Shown: positions 1 to 6,691, counted from the first letter of the stretch. The stretch: DNA of 16,739 nucleotides from Candidatus Saccharimonadota bacterium (GCA_003231925.1 QIKK01000053.1:1-16739), one strand, 5' to 3'. Translations and numbers: made by a program. The notes: generated by a model from the letters alone, not told the origin.

Positions 1-33
1 TGGTTTCGAGCCCTGTTGAATTTTCAACTAAAT

Positions 34-60
34 AAAAAGCCCACCGTGTACCGGTGACCT
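34..60 (-). terminator. Rho-independent terminator after tRNA-Lys
   Basis: Read on the minus strand, a hairpin with stem CACCG/CGGTG and loop GTACA is followed within three bases by TTTTT. It begins about ten bases after the CCA end of the tRNA-Lys gene, which fits the terminator of that transcript. The outer stem is imperfect, so strength is uncertain. A second small inverted repeat (GTTGAA/TTCAAC, 15-28) lies just beyond it. Confidence 0.6.
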
Positions 61-70
61 ATTTATTTAC

Positions 71-147
71 TGGAGGGTCCAGTGGGACTCGAACCCACGA
101 CACCCTGCTTAAAAGGCAGGTGCTCTAACCGGCTGAGCTATGGACCC
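71..147 (-). tRNA. tRNA-Lys (anticodon UUU)
   Basis: A complete 77-nt cloverleaf is encoded on the minus strand. The acceptor stem is GGGTCCA/TGGACCC, the D stem GCTC/GAGC, the anticodon stem CCTGC/GCAGG around loop CTTTTAA (anticodon TTT, reads Lys AAA/AAG), and the T arm GTGGG-TTCGAGT-CCCAC. CCA is genomically encoded. The discriminator base is U73, whereas tRNA-Lys usually has a purine there. A TATAAT hexamer 12 bases upstream of the 5' end (160-165) and a terminator downstream suggest an independent transcript. An interrupted copy of the same tRNA lies directly upstream (214-335). Confidence 0.95.
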
Positions 148-159
148 GGAATAGATATT

Positions 160-165
160 ATTATA
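160..165 (-). promoter_or_regulatory. -10 element of tRNA-Lys promoter
   Basis: On the minus strand TATAAT ends 12 bases before the tRNA 5' nucleotide, the right distance for a start a few bases upstream of the tRNA. No convincing -35 hexamer is seen. The intact tRNA-Pro has the same arrangement (TATAAT 11 bases upstream), which supports the call. Confidence 0.55.
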
Positions 166-213
166 TATGCTTAGTATATGAATTCTTTCATATTTTAGCA
201 CCTCTATAATTTG

Positions 214-335
214 TAAAAGGCAGGGTCACATTCTGCGACCCCGGAATAACATCTTTGAAAACCAGTTTTCAAGAGTTAATTCCCTTGCACTGTGCCACTG
301 GCACAGCTCACTCTAACCGGCTGAGCTATGGACCC
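214..335 (-). pseudogene. Interrupted, 3'-truncated tRNA-Lys copy
   Basis: Reading from 335 downward, the first 24 positions (GGGTCCATAGCTCAGC to TTAGAG) are identical to the intact tRNA-Lys at 71-147. The sequence then enters an 86-nt foreign insert (225-310). It resumes with CCTGCCTTTTA (224-214), which is the 5' anticodon strand and the anticodon of the same tRNA. After that all similarity stops: there is no 3' anticodon strand, T arm or acceptor strand, so it cannot be a functional tRNA as it stands. Two tRNA nucleotides (C25 A26) are absent at the insert junction. It lies 66 nt upstream of the intact gene in the same orientation. The most likely reading is a tandem tRNA duplicate that received an insertion and decayed. 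Confidence 0.85.
225..310 (-). repeat. 86-nt three-hairpin insert, copy in tRNA-Lys
   Basis: On the minus strand this starts TGAG and ends GTGAC. Hairpin 1 is CTGTGCC-AGT-GGCACAG. Hairpin 2 is a long stem: GGAA, bulged T, TAAC, TCTT and GAAAA on the left; a CTGG tetraloop; then the matching right strand with bulges. Hairpin 3 is GTCGC-AGAAT-GTGAC. The same order of elements occurs in two inserts inside the tRNA-Pro copy (16094-16180 and 16208-16293). In hairpin 2 TAAC/GTTA replaces CTTC/GAAG of the other copies, which is compensatory change. It contains no ORF of note and no recognised ribozyme, riboswitch or intron core. It could be a non-autonomous mobile element, a REP-like sequence or a structured RNA. 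Confidence 0.8.
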
Positions 336-500
336 GGATAGTTTAAGTTACTTTTATCGAAAATATAATATTACAAATTATCTTTGTTCTATTTTAGTAA
401 CAGGGGTAATTATCCTTGAAATTGTTATAAAAGTCAACCTTCCATGAAAGAAATGCAGGATAATCAAAATAATTGCTGGAGGCACAAACAGAGGTCGTGT

Positions 501-518
501 TATTCTATATATAGAATA
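501..518. repeat. 18-bp perfect palindrome upstream of yebC
   Basis: TATTCTATATATAGAATA is its own reverse complement. It sits six bases before the Shine-Dalgarno sequence of yebC. It could be an operator, a hairpin in the leader RNA, or an AT-rich promoter element. The rest of the 336-533 gap shows several weak AT-rich promoter-like hexamers but no promoter I can place with confidence. Confidence 0.5.
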
Positions 519-533
519 TTGATTGGAGGTGAG

Positions 534-1235
534 ATGTCGGGTCACAGTAAATGGTCAAAAATCAAACGTGGAAAAGCAGTAGAAGACGCCAAAAGAGGAG
601 CAGTTTTTACTAAAGTTGGTAATCAAATTGCCCTAGCTGCACGGTCTGGTACTGATCCACTGATGAACCCGTTACTTGCTATGGCCATAGAAAAGGCTAA
701 AACCGCCAATATGCCTAATTCAAATATTCAGCGAGCGATTGCCCGTGTAGCTGATAAAAATTCCACTCAGTTACATGAAGTTACTTATGAGGGCTATGGC
801 CCAGGCGGTGTGGCTATAATTGTAGAATGTGCTACCGATAACACTAACCGTACTTACCCAGAGGTTAAGACGGTATTCACTAAGCGGGGTGGTAGTATTG
901 CTGAAAAAGGTGCTGTAGCCTACCAATTTGACCATAAAGGGGTTATTCATGTTCAAGCAACAGGAGAAGAGGCTTTACTGACAATTATTGATGCTGGTGC
1001 TGAGGATGCTTTAGAGGAAGATGGAGAAATTATTGTTTATACTGATTCAAAAAATTTAGCCAAAGTACGAGATATAATTATATCGGCTGGTTTGAAAGTT
1101 ACCGAGGCTGGATTATCCTATGAGCCTAACACGACTGTAGAACTTGACAAAGAAAAGTTAGGTAAAGCCGTAAATCTACTGGAGGCACTAGAAGAAATCG
1201 ATGATGTTGTTAACACCTATACTAATTTAGCATGA
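534..1235 (+). CDS. yebC: YebC/TACO1 family protein
   Basis: The 233-aa product starts MSGHSKWSKIKRGKAV, the hallmark N-terminus of the YebC/PmpR/TACO1 family, and has the family's normal length and alpha/beta composition throughout (for example YEGYGPGGVAIIVE in the middle domain). Family members act as DNA-binding regulators (PmpR) or as translation factors that relieve ribosome stalling on proline stretches. Which applies here cannot be told from sequence. The start at 534 is chosen because GGAGGT (525-530) lies just upstream and the conserved MSGHSKW motif begins there. The frame stays open upstream to 444, but those 30 codons look unlike the family. It overlaps ruvC by four bases (ATGA), consistent with coupled translation. 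An 18-bp palindrome lies just before the RBS. Confidence 0.95.
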   Translation: MSGHSKWSKIKRGKAVEDAKRGAVFTKVGNQIALAARSGTDPLMNPLLAMAIEKAKTANMPNSNIQRAIARVADKNSTQLHEVTYEGYGPGGVAIIVECATDNTNRTYPEVKTVFTKRGGSIAEKGAVAYQFDHKGVIHVQATGEEALLTIIDAGAEDALEEDGEIIVYTDSKNLAKVRDIIISAGLKVTEAGLSYEPNTTVELDKEKLGKAVNLLEALEEIDDVVNTYTNLA

Positions 1236-1705
1236 AAATTTTAGGAATTGATCCAGGAAGTGGAATTATTGGTTTTGGGCTAATTATAAAAGACCGCAAC
1301 CTTAAAATGGTTGATGCCGGTATTATAAGAACTACAATTGGCGACAAAGATGCCAGTAGATTACTGGAATTGTATAAATCCATGAAAGAGTTGGTTTTGG
1401 AGTTGAAGCCAGATGTGGCTTCAGTAGAAAAACTATTTTTTGCAAAGAATGTTACGACGGCTATGGCCGTTTCCCAAGCCAGAGGTGTAATCTTACTAGT
1501 TCTAGAAGAGGCAGGGGTTCCAATTTATGAATATACACCACTGGAAATAAAAATGGCTATGACGGGATATGGTAGAGCTACAAAAGCTCAAATTCAGGAA
1601 ATGGTACGGGTACAATTAAAACTAAAAAATAAACCTAAGCCAGATGATTGCGCGGATGCTTTAGCGGCAGCCCTAACACACTTCGCCAACCATCGTGTAC
1701 AATAA
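1232..1705 (+). CDS. ruvC: Crossover junction endodeoxyribonuclease RuvC
   Basis: RuvC resolves Holliday junctions by paired nicks in two like-polarity strands, working with RuvAB. The 157-aa protein has the usual length and an RNase H-like fold signature. D7 lies in the N-terminal LGIDPG motif, E66 in SVEKLFF, and D139 and D142 in PDDCADALA, matching the four acidic catalytic residues of the family. The region around ATKAQIQ (117-123) matches the conserved DNA-contacting segment. Its ATG overlaps the yebC stop (ATGA), and ruvA starts five bases after its stop, so yebC-ruvC-ruvA-ruvB is very likely one transcript. Confidence 0.97.
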   Translation: MKILGIDPGSGIIGFGLIIKDRNLKMVDAGIIRTTIGDKDASRLLELYKSMKELVLELKPDVASVEKLFFAKNVTTAMAVSQARGVILLVLEEAGVPIYEYTPLEIKMAMTGYGRATKAQIQEMVRVQLKLKNKPKPDDCADALAAALTHFANHRVQ

Positions 1706-1710
1706 TAGAT

Positions 1711-2289
1711 ATGATTGCAAGATTACGGGGAGAAATTATTGAGCATGAAGGATCAAGGGTAATTATTGATTGTTCGGGAGTCGGCTATGGAGTGTTAGTT
1801 TGTTTTGACGAACAACAGAAGTTACAGAGAGGCACCAAGTGTGATTTATATATAGCTGAACAAATTAAAGAAGACATGCATGAACTATTTGGTTTTAGTA
1901 CAAAATCTCGCAGACAATTATTTGGTTTACTAATCAGCGTTAACGGTGTTGGTCCTAAAGCAGGTATGGCAATACTTAACATTGGTAGTGAGGGTAAGGT
2001 TCGTAGTGCGATTGCTAGTGGAGACACTAAGTTTATAACAGCAGCTGTTGGGGTTGGCAAAAAGGTTGCTGAGCGTTTAGTTGTAGATTTAAAAAACAAA
2101 GTTGGGTTAGAAGCTAGTGATACAGCAACTGATTTTCTGAGTGATAGCGTAACTACAGATGAGGCAGTTGAGGCCTTAACGGCATTAGGACATAGCCCCC
2201 AAGATGCAGTATTACTGTTGCGTGGGGTTGACGCAAAACTGTCAACAGCCGATAGGGTAAAGCGTGCACTTAGGGTTGGTAGATCATGA
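1711..2289 (+). CDS. ruvA: Holliday junction DNA helicase subunit RuvA
   Basis: RuvA forms tetramers that hold the four-way junction open and load RuvB. The 192-aa protein begins MIARLRGEII, a typical RuvA start. Residues about 1-62 are the OB-fold domain. Residues about 65-130 carry two helix-hairpin-helix motifs (ISVNGVGPKAGMAIL and VGVGKKVAERLVVDL). After a linker, the C-terminal three-helix domain (about 147-192, DEAVEALTALGHS) contacts RuvB. The frame is open upstream into ruvC, but the ATG at 1711 matches the family. No clear Shine-Dalgarno sequence precedes it, so translation is probably coupled to ruvC. Confidence 0.97.
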   Translation: MIARLRGEIIEHEGSRVIIDCSGVGYGVLVCFDEQQKLQRGTKCDLYIAEQIKEDMHELFGFSTKSRRQLFGLLISVNGVGPKAGMAILNIGSEGKVRSAIASGDTKFITAAVGVGKKVAERLVVDLKNKVGLEASDTATDFLSDSVTTDEAVEALTALGHSPQDAVLLLRGVDAKLSTADRVKRALRVGRS

Positions 2290-2328
2290 GTAAGATGTCT
2301 GTTAAATACTATCTAAGGAGGGTTTAAA

Positions 2329-3384
2329 ATGGCTATAGAGAGAATCGTAGACCCAACACAAGATGACGATCAACAAGATGAAGAACAACAACGTATAGAA
2401 AATGTTTTAAGACCGAAGAGTTTTGCGGAATTTATTGGTCAGAATCGTATTAAGAATAACTTAAAAGTGGCGATAAAGGCAGCTAAAAAGCGTAGTGAAC
2501 CATTAGACCACATTTTACTTTATGGTCCGCCAGGGTTGGGTAAAACTACTCTAGCTTCAATTATTGCCAATGAAATGAACGCTCAAATTAGAGTTACCAG
2601 CGGTCCAGCTATAGACAGAGCCGCTGATTTGGCCAGCATATTAACCAATCTGGGTGAGGGAGATGTTTTATTTATTGATGAAATTCACAGATTAAATCGC
2701 TCAGTTGAGGAAGTTTTATACTCGGCGATGGAAGACTATGCCATAGATATCATGCTTGGTAAAGGCCCTAGTGCTCGTAGCTTACGTTTGGATGTGCCAA
2801 AGTTTACGTTGATTGGTGCAACAACTAGAACTGGCGCATTGGCTGCACCCTTGAGAGATAGATTTGGTATGTTGCACCGTCTAGATTTTTATAATCCAGA
2901 AGAAATTGAACTAGTCGTAAAGCGTTCTTCAGGAATTTTAGAGTCGACACTTAAAGGAGATTCTGCAAAACTACTTGCCACTAGAGCCAGACTGACACCA
3001 AGAATCGCAAACCGTCTTTTGAAACGTGTTAGAGATTATGCAGATGTTAACGGTAACGGGATAATTGATACAGAAATCACCAACAGAGCTCTTGAATTAC
3101 TTGAAATTGATTCTGCTGGTTTGGACCCAGCGGACAGGATGTTGCTACTCTCTATTATTGATAATCATGGCGGAGGACCAGTTGGGTTAAATACTCTTGC
3201 AGCAGTGCTCGGAGATGAAACTAGTACGGTTGAGGATTTTTATGAACCGTATCTTTTACAGCTAGGTTTCCTCAAACGCACGCCTAGAGGAAGGACAGTT
3301 ACCTCAAAGGCCTACAAGCACTTAAATAGGGCTGAACAGAAAAGTGACGAAAATAACAAGTCTTCTCAGACTTCTTTGGTATAA
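2329..3384 (+). CDS. ruvB: Holliday junction branch migration ATPase RuvB
   Basis: RuvB is the hexameric AAA+ motor that pumps DNA through the RuvA-bound junction. The 351-aa protein shows Walker A GPPGLGKT (66-73), Walker B LFIDEIH (114-120), sensor 1 in IGATTR (162-167), and the arginine-finger region LRDRFG (175-180). The C-terminal winged helix is recognisable from GGPVGLNTLAAVLGDE to LGFLKRTPRGR. The N-terminal arm is acidic and Gln-rich (residues 11-21). A strong AAGGAGGG Shine-Dalgarno lies about six bases before the ATG, after a 39-nt gap from ruvA. An extended -10 motif for the next gene overlaps its stop codon. Confidence 0.98.
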   Translation: MAIERIVDPTQDDDQQDEEQQRIENVLRPKSFAEFIGQNRIKNNLKVAIKAAKKRSEPLDHILLYGPPGLGKTTLASIIANEMNAQIRVTSGPAIDRAADLASILTNLGEGDVLFIDEIHRLNRSVEEVLYSAMEDYAIDIMLGKGPSARSLRLDVPKFTLIGATTRTGALAAPLRDRFGMLHRLDFYNPEEIELVVKRSSGILESTLKGDSAKLLATRARLTPRIANRLLKRVRDYADVNGNGIIDTEITNRALELLEIDSAGLDPADRMLLLSIIDNHGGGPVGLNTLAAVLGDETSTVEDFYEPYLLQLGFLKRTPRGRTVTSKAYKHLNRAEQKSDENNKSSQTSLV

Positions 3385-3385
3385 T
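3377..3385 (+). promoter_or_regulatory. Extended -10 promoter, possibly leaderless, for the PH-domain gene
   Basis: TGGTATAAT matches the extended -10 pattern TG-N-TATAAT exactly. The hexamer ends at 3385, so transcription would start at about 3392-3393, which is the A of the downstream ATG. No Shine-Dalgarno precedes that gene, so the mRNA would be leaderless. An inverted repeat AAGTCT/AGACTT (3358-3373, 4-nt loop) lies directly upstream. No -35 is evident, as is common for extended -10 promoters. Confidence 0.5.
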
Positions 3386-3392
3386 TATTATT

Positions 3393-3938
3393 ATGGATAA
3401 TGAAAGCCAACAAACTTATGTGCCGAGGATAGATAAAACAGATTCTGAAGAAATTAAATTATGCGAAGTGGTTAAACATCCTTTCGGAATAATTGTACTT
3501 TATTTACAAGTAAGTATTGGTGTTATTGTTGGGTTGATATTGGCATATTTCTTACTACCTAGTGTCATAAATGATACTAATACCGCATTTTTGATTGCTA
3601 ATCTTTTTGCGGGTTCAACAATTATACTATCTATTCTGATAATGATTTTGTCTACAGTTATCTATAGGCAGAATAGGCTAGTTGTTACCGACAGAAACGT
3701 CACACAGATTTTACAGGTAGGTATGTTTAACCGGAAAATTTCGCAACTTAATATGGTGAATATAGAAGATGTTATTTCTGTTAAAAATGGACTATTATCG
3801 ACTATATTTGGCTATGGAGAATTGAGAATCGAGACAGCAGGAGAGCACGAAAATTTTAATTTTACAAAATGTCCTAGTCCAGACTACTATGCAAAAATAA
3901 TATTAAACGCTAGAGAGAAGATTCTTGGACAAATTTAA
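3393..3938 (+). CDS. Membrane protein with bacterial PH (bPH2-like) domain
   Basis: The 181-aa protein has a hydrophilic N-terminus, two membrane helices (about 32-55 and 66-91), then a cytoplasmic domain. The segment RLVVTDRNVTQ, followed by the GMFNRKISQLNMVNIEDV stretch, is typical of bacterial PH-like domains of the YdbS/DUF304 type. Function in this family is poorly known: members are membrane-anchored and proposed to help in envelope or stress processes. It follows ruvB by eight bases with no Shine-Dalgarno sequence. It could be read through from ruvB or start from the extended -10 at 3377-3385 as a leaderless message. It converges on the pilus cluster, and I see no clear terminator in the 43-nt gap. 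Confidence 0.8.
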   Translation: MDNESQQTYVPRIDKTDSEEIKLCEVVKHPFGIIVLYLQVSIGVIVGLILAYFLLPSVINDTNTAFLIANLFAGSTIILSILIMILSTVIYRQNRLVVTDRNVTQILQVGMFNRKISQLNMVNIEDVISVKNGLLSTIFGYGELRIETAGEHENFNFTKCPSPDYYAKIILNAREKILGQI

Positions 3939-3981
3939 GAAGATTACGCAGAGGTTCCTGATATTAGAAGTGGAGTAGTTA

Positions 3982-4293
3982 TTACTCAGCAAAAGGGTTG
4001 TTTCTATTCTGTACAAAGTCTGGAGACACGTTTATTTCTTTATCTTGCTGAGACTTTTGTAATTTTTTTACGGTTTTTTGGTCTATAGCTTTATAGTTTA
4101 TTTTTGTGAGAGCTTCTTCGTAACGGCGATTATTTCTTGATGGGTTTAAATATGCACCAGATTGCAAGAGTGCCATAATTACAGCGATACTACTTATCAC
4201 AAAAATAGTTGAAAATCGGTGTCTCTTAGTCAGTGATTCAATAAAGCCTACTATAGCTTTAGCCTTATCTAATAATAAAGTTAGTTCATTCAT
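3982..4293 (-). CDS. Small membrane protein at the end of the pilus cluster, unknown function
   Basis: The 103-aa product has a short amphipathic N-terminus (about 1-20), one membrane helix (about 29-46, TIFVISSIAVIMALLQSG), and a charged C-terminal part rich in Lys, Gln and Asn. I do not recognise its family. It overlaps the pilO-like gene by four bases (ATGA) and is the last gene of pilM-pilN-pilO, the place where many pilus operons encode the lipoprotein PilP. It has no lipobox cysteine and no cysteine at all, so it is not a standard PilP. A role in the inner-membrane alignment complex is inference from position only. Confidence 0.7.
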   Translation of the reverse strand: MNELTLLLDKAKAIVGFIESLTKRHRFSTIFVISSIAVIMALLQSGAYLNPSRNNRRYEEALTKINYKAIDQKTVKKLQKSQQDKEINVSPDFVQNRNNPFAE

Positions 4294-4865
4294 GGTTTTA
4301 GGTATGCTTTCAGGGCTAGGCTGACTGTTAATAAATTGGGGCCATTGGCACTAGCAGATATCTGAATATTATCTACTTGGAGGATTCTTCCATTATTCTC
4401 TATCTCCCTGAGAAATTGTAACAAAGTACCATATGAAATATCAATAACTTGTAAATTAAATGGGTATTCATAGACTCCTGGAATGCTTTTAGAGAGCGTG
4501 GTACCAGATAGAGTGTTCGGATCGTTACTACCACTAAATGAAAAAGTCGTAACTTGACTGTAAGGAATTCCTGCCTGTGCAGTAGCTGTATATATAATGT
4601 CGGCTACTAACTTGTCTTGCTGTTTTGTGCGAGGTAATAGTCTATCCAAAAGACTGTTAATGTATCCAACATCTTTAGTGTCTTTTCTGGCTTTTTCTAG
4701 TCGGATAATCTTTTCTTGAGACACATCCTTATCGGCAATTAGGTTTGACACAACAGTGGATTTACTCTTTAATTGCCCGTTGCCTATATAGTAAGCTTCA
4801 AAAATTGCCCCTATAGATAGCAGTAAGAGTACTAGTAATACAAAGAAAAAGCGTTTTGGTTGCAT
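4290..4865 (-). CDS. pilO: Type IV pilus inner-membrane protein, PilO-like
   Basis: The 191-aa protein has one N-terminal membrane helix (about 6-25), a predicted coiled coil (about 30-75), and an alpha/beta C-terminal domain. The segment FNLQVIDISYGTLLQFLREIENNGRILQV is typical of PilO: short-range similarity to the 'v.G.y..l..Fl..l.~..Ril.v..' pattern of that family. PilO pairs with PilN in the inner membrane and links the cytoplasmic PilM and the motor to the pilus base. It starts one base inside the pilN stop (TAATG) and overlaps the next gene by ATGA. The assignment rests on topology, position and the C-terminal pattern. Confidence 0.8.
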   Translation of the reverse strand: MQPKRFFFVLLVLLLLSIGAIFEAYYIGNGQLKSKSTVVSNLIADKDVSQEKIIRLEKARKDTKDVGYINSLLDRLLPRTKQQDKLVADIIYTATAQAGIPYSQVTTFSFSGSNDPNTLSGTTLSKSIPGVYEYPFNLQVIDISYGTLLQFLREIENNGRILQVDNIQISASANGPNLLTVSLALKAYLKP

Positions 4866-5497
4866 TACTTATTTCCTCCATTTTTTGAGCTACTTTGGGC
4901 TTTCTTTTGTGCGGCGACAGCAGCGGCAGCAGCGGCAATTTTCCGTTTAGCCTTTGCAGATCCAGTGAAACTCACTGAAATAGAGGCTGAATACTTATAA
5001 ATGTCAGTTGTACTTTTGGCTGAAATTGAATTTATGTCTACTGCTTCAAAGAGGTCTGAATCTTCTAAATTACGTTGCAAAGTGGGTGCTAATTCTGCTG
5101 ATGTTATATCTACGTCCAATGATAGCGGATCGGTATTGCCACCAGTCAAAGATAAACCGTTTAAAACAGCTCCTTTAGGCAGTATACTTCCTATCTTAGG
5201 TATAAGTTTAGAGAATTCTATACTGCTATCGTAGAGTTTTTCAGCTGTATTTAATCTGCCTACGACGCTACTAAGGTTTTGCATGTCTTTTTCTAGAGCT
5301 GTAATTTGAGTTTGGTTTTGACTAATAGTAGCTCGCAGATTAGGTTCAGTACTACCAATAAAGCGCAAACTAACAAGCATAACTCCCTCTACTAATATCG
5401 CCGTCAGGATAAAGGATAGGATGTAACTCAGCATAATACGATTACGCCTCCCATAGAGACGGCTCTCTTTGATATTATTTGGTAAGAGATTAATCAT
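4865..5497 (-). CDS. pilN: Type IV pilus assembly protein PilN
   Basis: The 210-aa protein starts MINLLPNNIKES. The INLLP motif is the segment of PilN that docks into a groove of PilM, so this is strong evidence. One membrane helix follows (about 24-46), then a coiled-coil stretch (about 58-80) and an alpha/beta domain. The C-terminus is unusual: a run of alanines with Lys, Gln and Ser (about residues 184-210) encoded by a GCx-rich tract near 4915-4935, likely disordered. pilM and pilN overlap by four bases (ATGA), and pilN and pilO by one. Confidence 0.88.
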   Translation of the reverse strand: MINLLPNNIKESRLYGRRNRIMLSYILSFILTAILVEGVMLVSLRFIGSTEPNLRATISQNQTQITALEKDMQNLSSVVGRLNTAEKLYDSSIEFSKLIPKIGSILPKGAVLNGLSLTGGNTDPLSLDVDITSAELAPTLQRNLEDSDLFEAVDINSISAKSTTDIYKYSASISVSFTGSAKAKRKIAAAAAAVAAQKKAQSSSKNGGNK

Positions 5498-6561
5498 GAC
5501 GATGCAATCTCTCGAGGTGTTATTAAAGCTAGTCCACCAGCAGTTGTGTATAATGTTGTTTCTAATTCGTGAGGAGGCTGAAGCTTATCAAAAGTTAGGT
5601 TATTCCAGGGTGCACATAGCCTTGTTGCTACTCGTGTATGGTTGGTTATATAGCTGGCTAATCCAGGTAGGTTAGCACCTCCACCAAGTATGATTATTTG
5701 CCCTATCGGGTTGCTCTTGCTTGATCTGTCAGTAAAATATCTAATAACTTTACGTATCTCGTTAATTAGCTTATCAAGCTCGGGCTCCGTAGCCTTAAGT
5801 ATCTGATCTTGCTTTTTACTTACCTCTAGCCCATAGCGTGTTTTTATACTGTGGGCTTGTTGCATACTTACACCCAAAACACTAGCTATATTTTTTGTTA
5901 TTCTCTCAGATGAGCAATTTACAGTTCCGGTAGCACGGATAGCTTTGCCGTCATATATTGATATATCACAAGATGTTGAACCAACATCTACGATTAGTGT
6001 GTTTACGTCATGAGGCTCTGCATGAACAACTATCCTAGTCATAGCGGTGATATTAGACTCAATTAAGGCAATCGTTAGTCCTAGGGCTGCAAAGACACTA
6101 GTGTAGGAGTCTATAATTGCTCTAGGGGCGGCTATGACCTGTATTTCCTGCATGCCATCCTTCAGCGTTCTTGTGATGCTATGGTCAAAATACAGCTCTT
6201 CTGAGGATATGGGTATTGACTGGTCAACCTCTGCGTTAATAGCCGCTTTAAGATCTTTATCGCTCATTTTAGGTAGCGTAAGTACTCGACTAAAACTATT
6301 ATAATTAGGGATAGATATAGCCACATGCTTGGATGTTAGGGTCCCGACCAATTGTTTCGTCAGAAGTTTGTGTGTGACCTTCGTCATTTCTTCGTAGTCT
6401 ACTATTACGCCCTGGTTATTTACAGCTCTACTGTTGAATGGTGCTGTACCGTAGCCTATAACTTTAGCATTCTTTCCAGATTGATCTATCTGCATAACTT
6501 TAATAGTGCTATGTCCTAAATCGAATCCAAATATTGGTTTATCTTTGTATAATAATTTCAT
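5494..6561 (-). CDS. pilM: Type IV pilus assembly protein PilM (actin-like ATPase)
   Basis: PilM is a cytoplasmic actin-fold protein that binds ATP and the N-terminus of PilN. The 355-aa product has the normal length. It shows the phosphate-1 loop FGFDLGHSTIKVMQ (11-24), the phosphate-2 loop VDVGSTSCDISIYDG (191-205), and the adenosine motif ILGGGANLPGLASYI (291-305). The segment MSDKDLKAAINAEVDQSIPI (99-118) matches the conserved PilM region preceding the active cleft. It heads the pilM-N-O transcript. There is no Shine-Dalgarno sequence, and a TATACT -10-like hexamer lies about 28 bases upstream. It is separated from the pilin by a strong terminator. Confidence 0.92.
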   Translation of the reverse strand: MKLLYKDKPIFGFDLGHSTIKVMQIDQSGKNAKVIGYGTAPFNSRAVNNQGVIVDYEEMTKVTHKLLTKQLVGTLTSKHVAISIPNYNSFSRVLTLPKMSDKDLKAAINAEVDQSIPISSEELYFDHSITRTLKDGMQEIQVIAAPRAIIDSYTSVFAALGLTIALIESNITAMTRIVVHAEPHDVNTLIVDVGSTSCDISIYDGKAIRATGTVNCSSERITKNIASVLGVSMQQAHSIKTRYGLEVSKKQDQILKATEPELDKLINEIRKVIRYFTDRSSKSNPIGQIIILGGGANLPGLASYITNHTRVATRLCAPWNNLTFDKLQPPHELETTLYTTAGGLALITPREIASS

Positions 6562-6588
6562 ATTAAAAGCATTAACTCTTTGCTCTAC

Positions 6589-6594
6589 AGTATA
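6589..6594 (-). promoter_or_regulatory. -10 element upstream of pilM
   Basis: TATACT on the minus strand would give a start near 6582 and a leader of about 20 nt. The -35 region is weak. The call is supported by its position just after the pilin terminator, which would otherwise leave pilM without a promoter. Confidence 0.4.
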
Positions 6595-6633
6595 GCCTAA
6601 ACCTGGTTATTATTGCGAGCTTTACAAGAAATT

Positions 6634-6676
6634 ATATAAAAAAGACGTTCTTCTTGTAGGAACGTCTTTTTTATAT
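6634..6676 (-). terminator. Strong hairpin terminator after the pilin gene
   Basis: A perfect 17-bp stem (6634-6650 with 6660-6676) surrounds a 9-nt loop. The core is GACGTTC/GAACGTC, flanked by A6 on one side and T6 on the other, so it can terminate in either direction. It starts 16 bases after the pilin stop and separates the pilin transcript from pilM-N-O. Confidence 0.9.
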
Positions 6677-6691
6677 TTTATATTTTGGTTT

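Noticed and set aside
1..14. tRNA T-arm-like GGTTTCGAGCCC at the window edge
   Set aside because: Too short and cut by the window edge; no supporting stem or acceptor sequence is visible.
214..335. Second functional tRNA-Lys gene
   Set aside because: Only the 5' half and anticodon are present, split by an insert; no T arm, 3' acceptor strand or CCA follows.
71..335. Attachment-site duplication by a phage or integrative island
   Set aside because: Such events duplicate the tRNA 3' end; here the 5' part is duplicated, the gene between the loci is housekeeping, and no integrase is seen.
444..533. Longer yebC start at 444
   Set aside because: The 30 extra residues do not look like the family, and a strong GGAGGT ribosome site lies directly before the conserved MSGHSKW start at 534.
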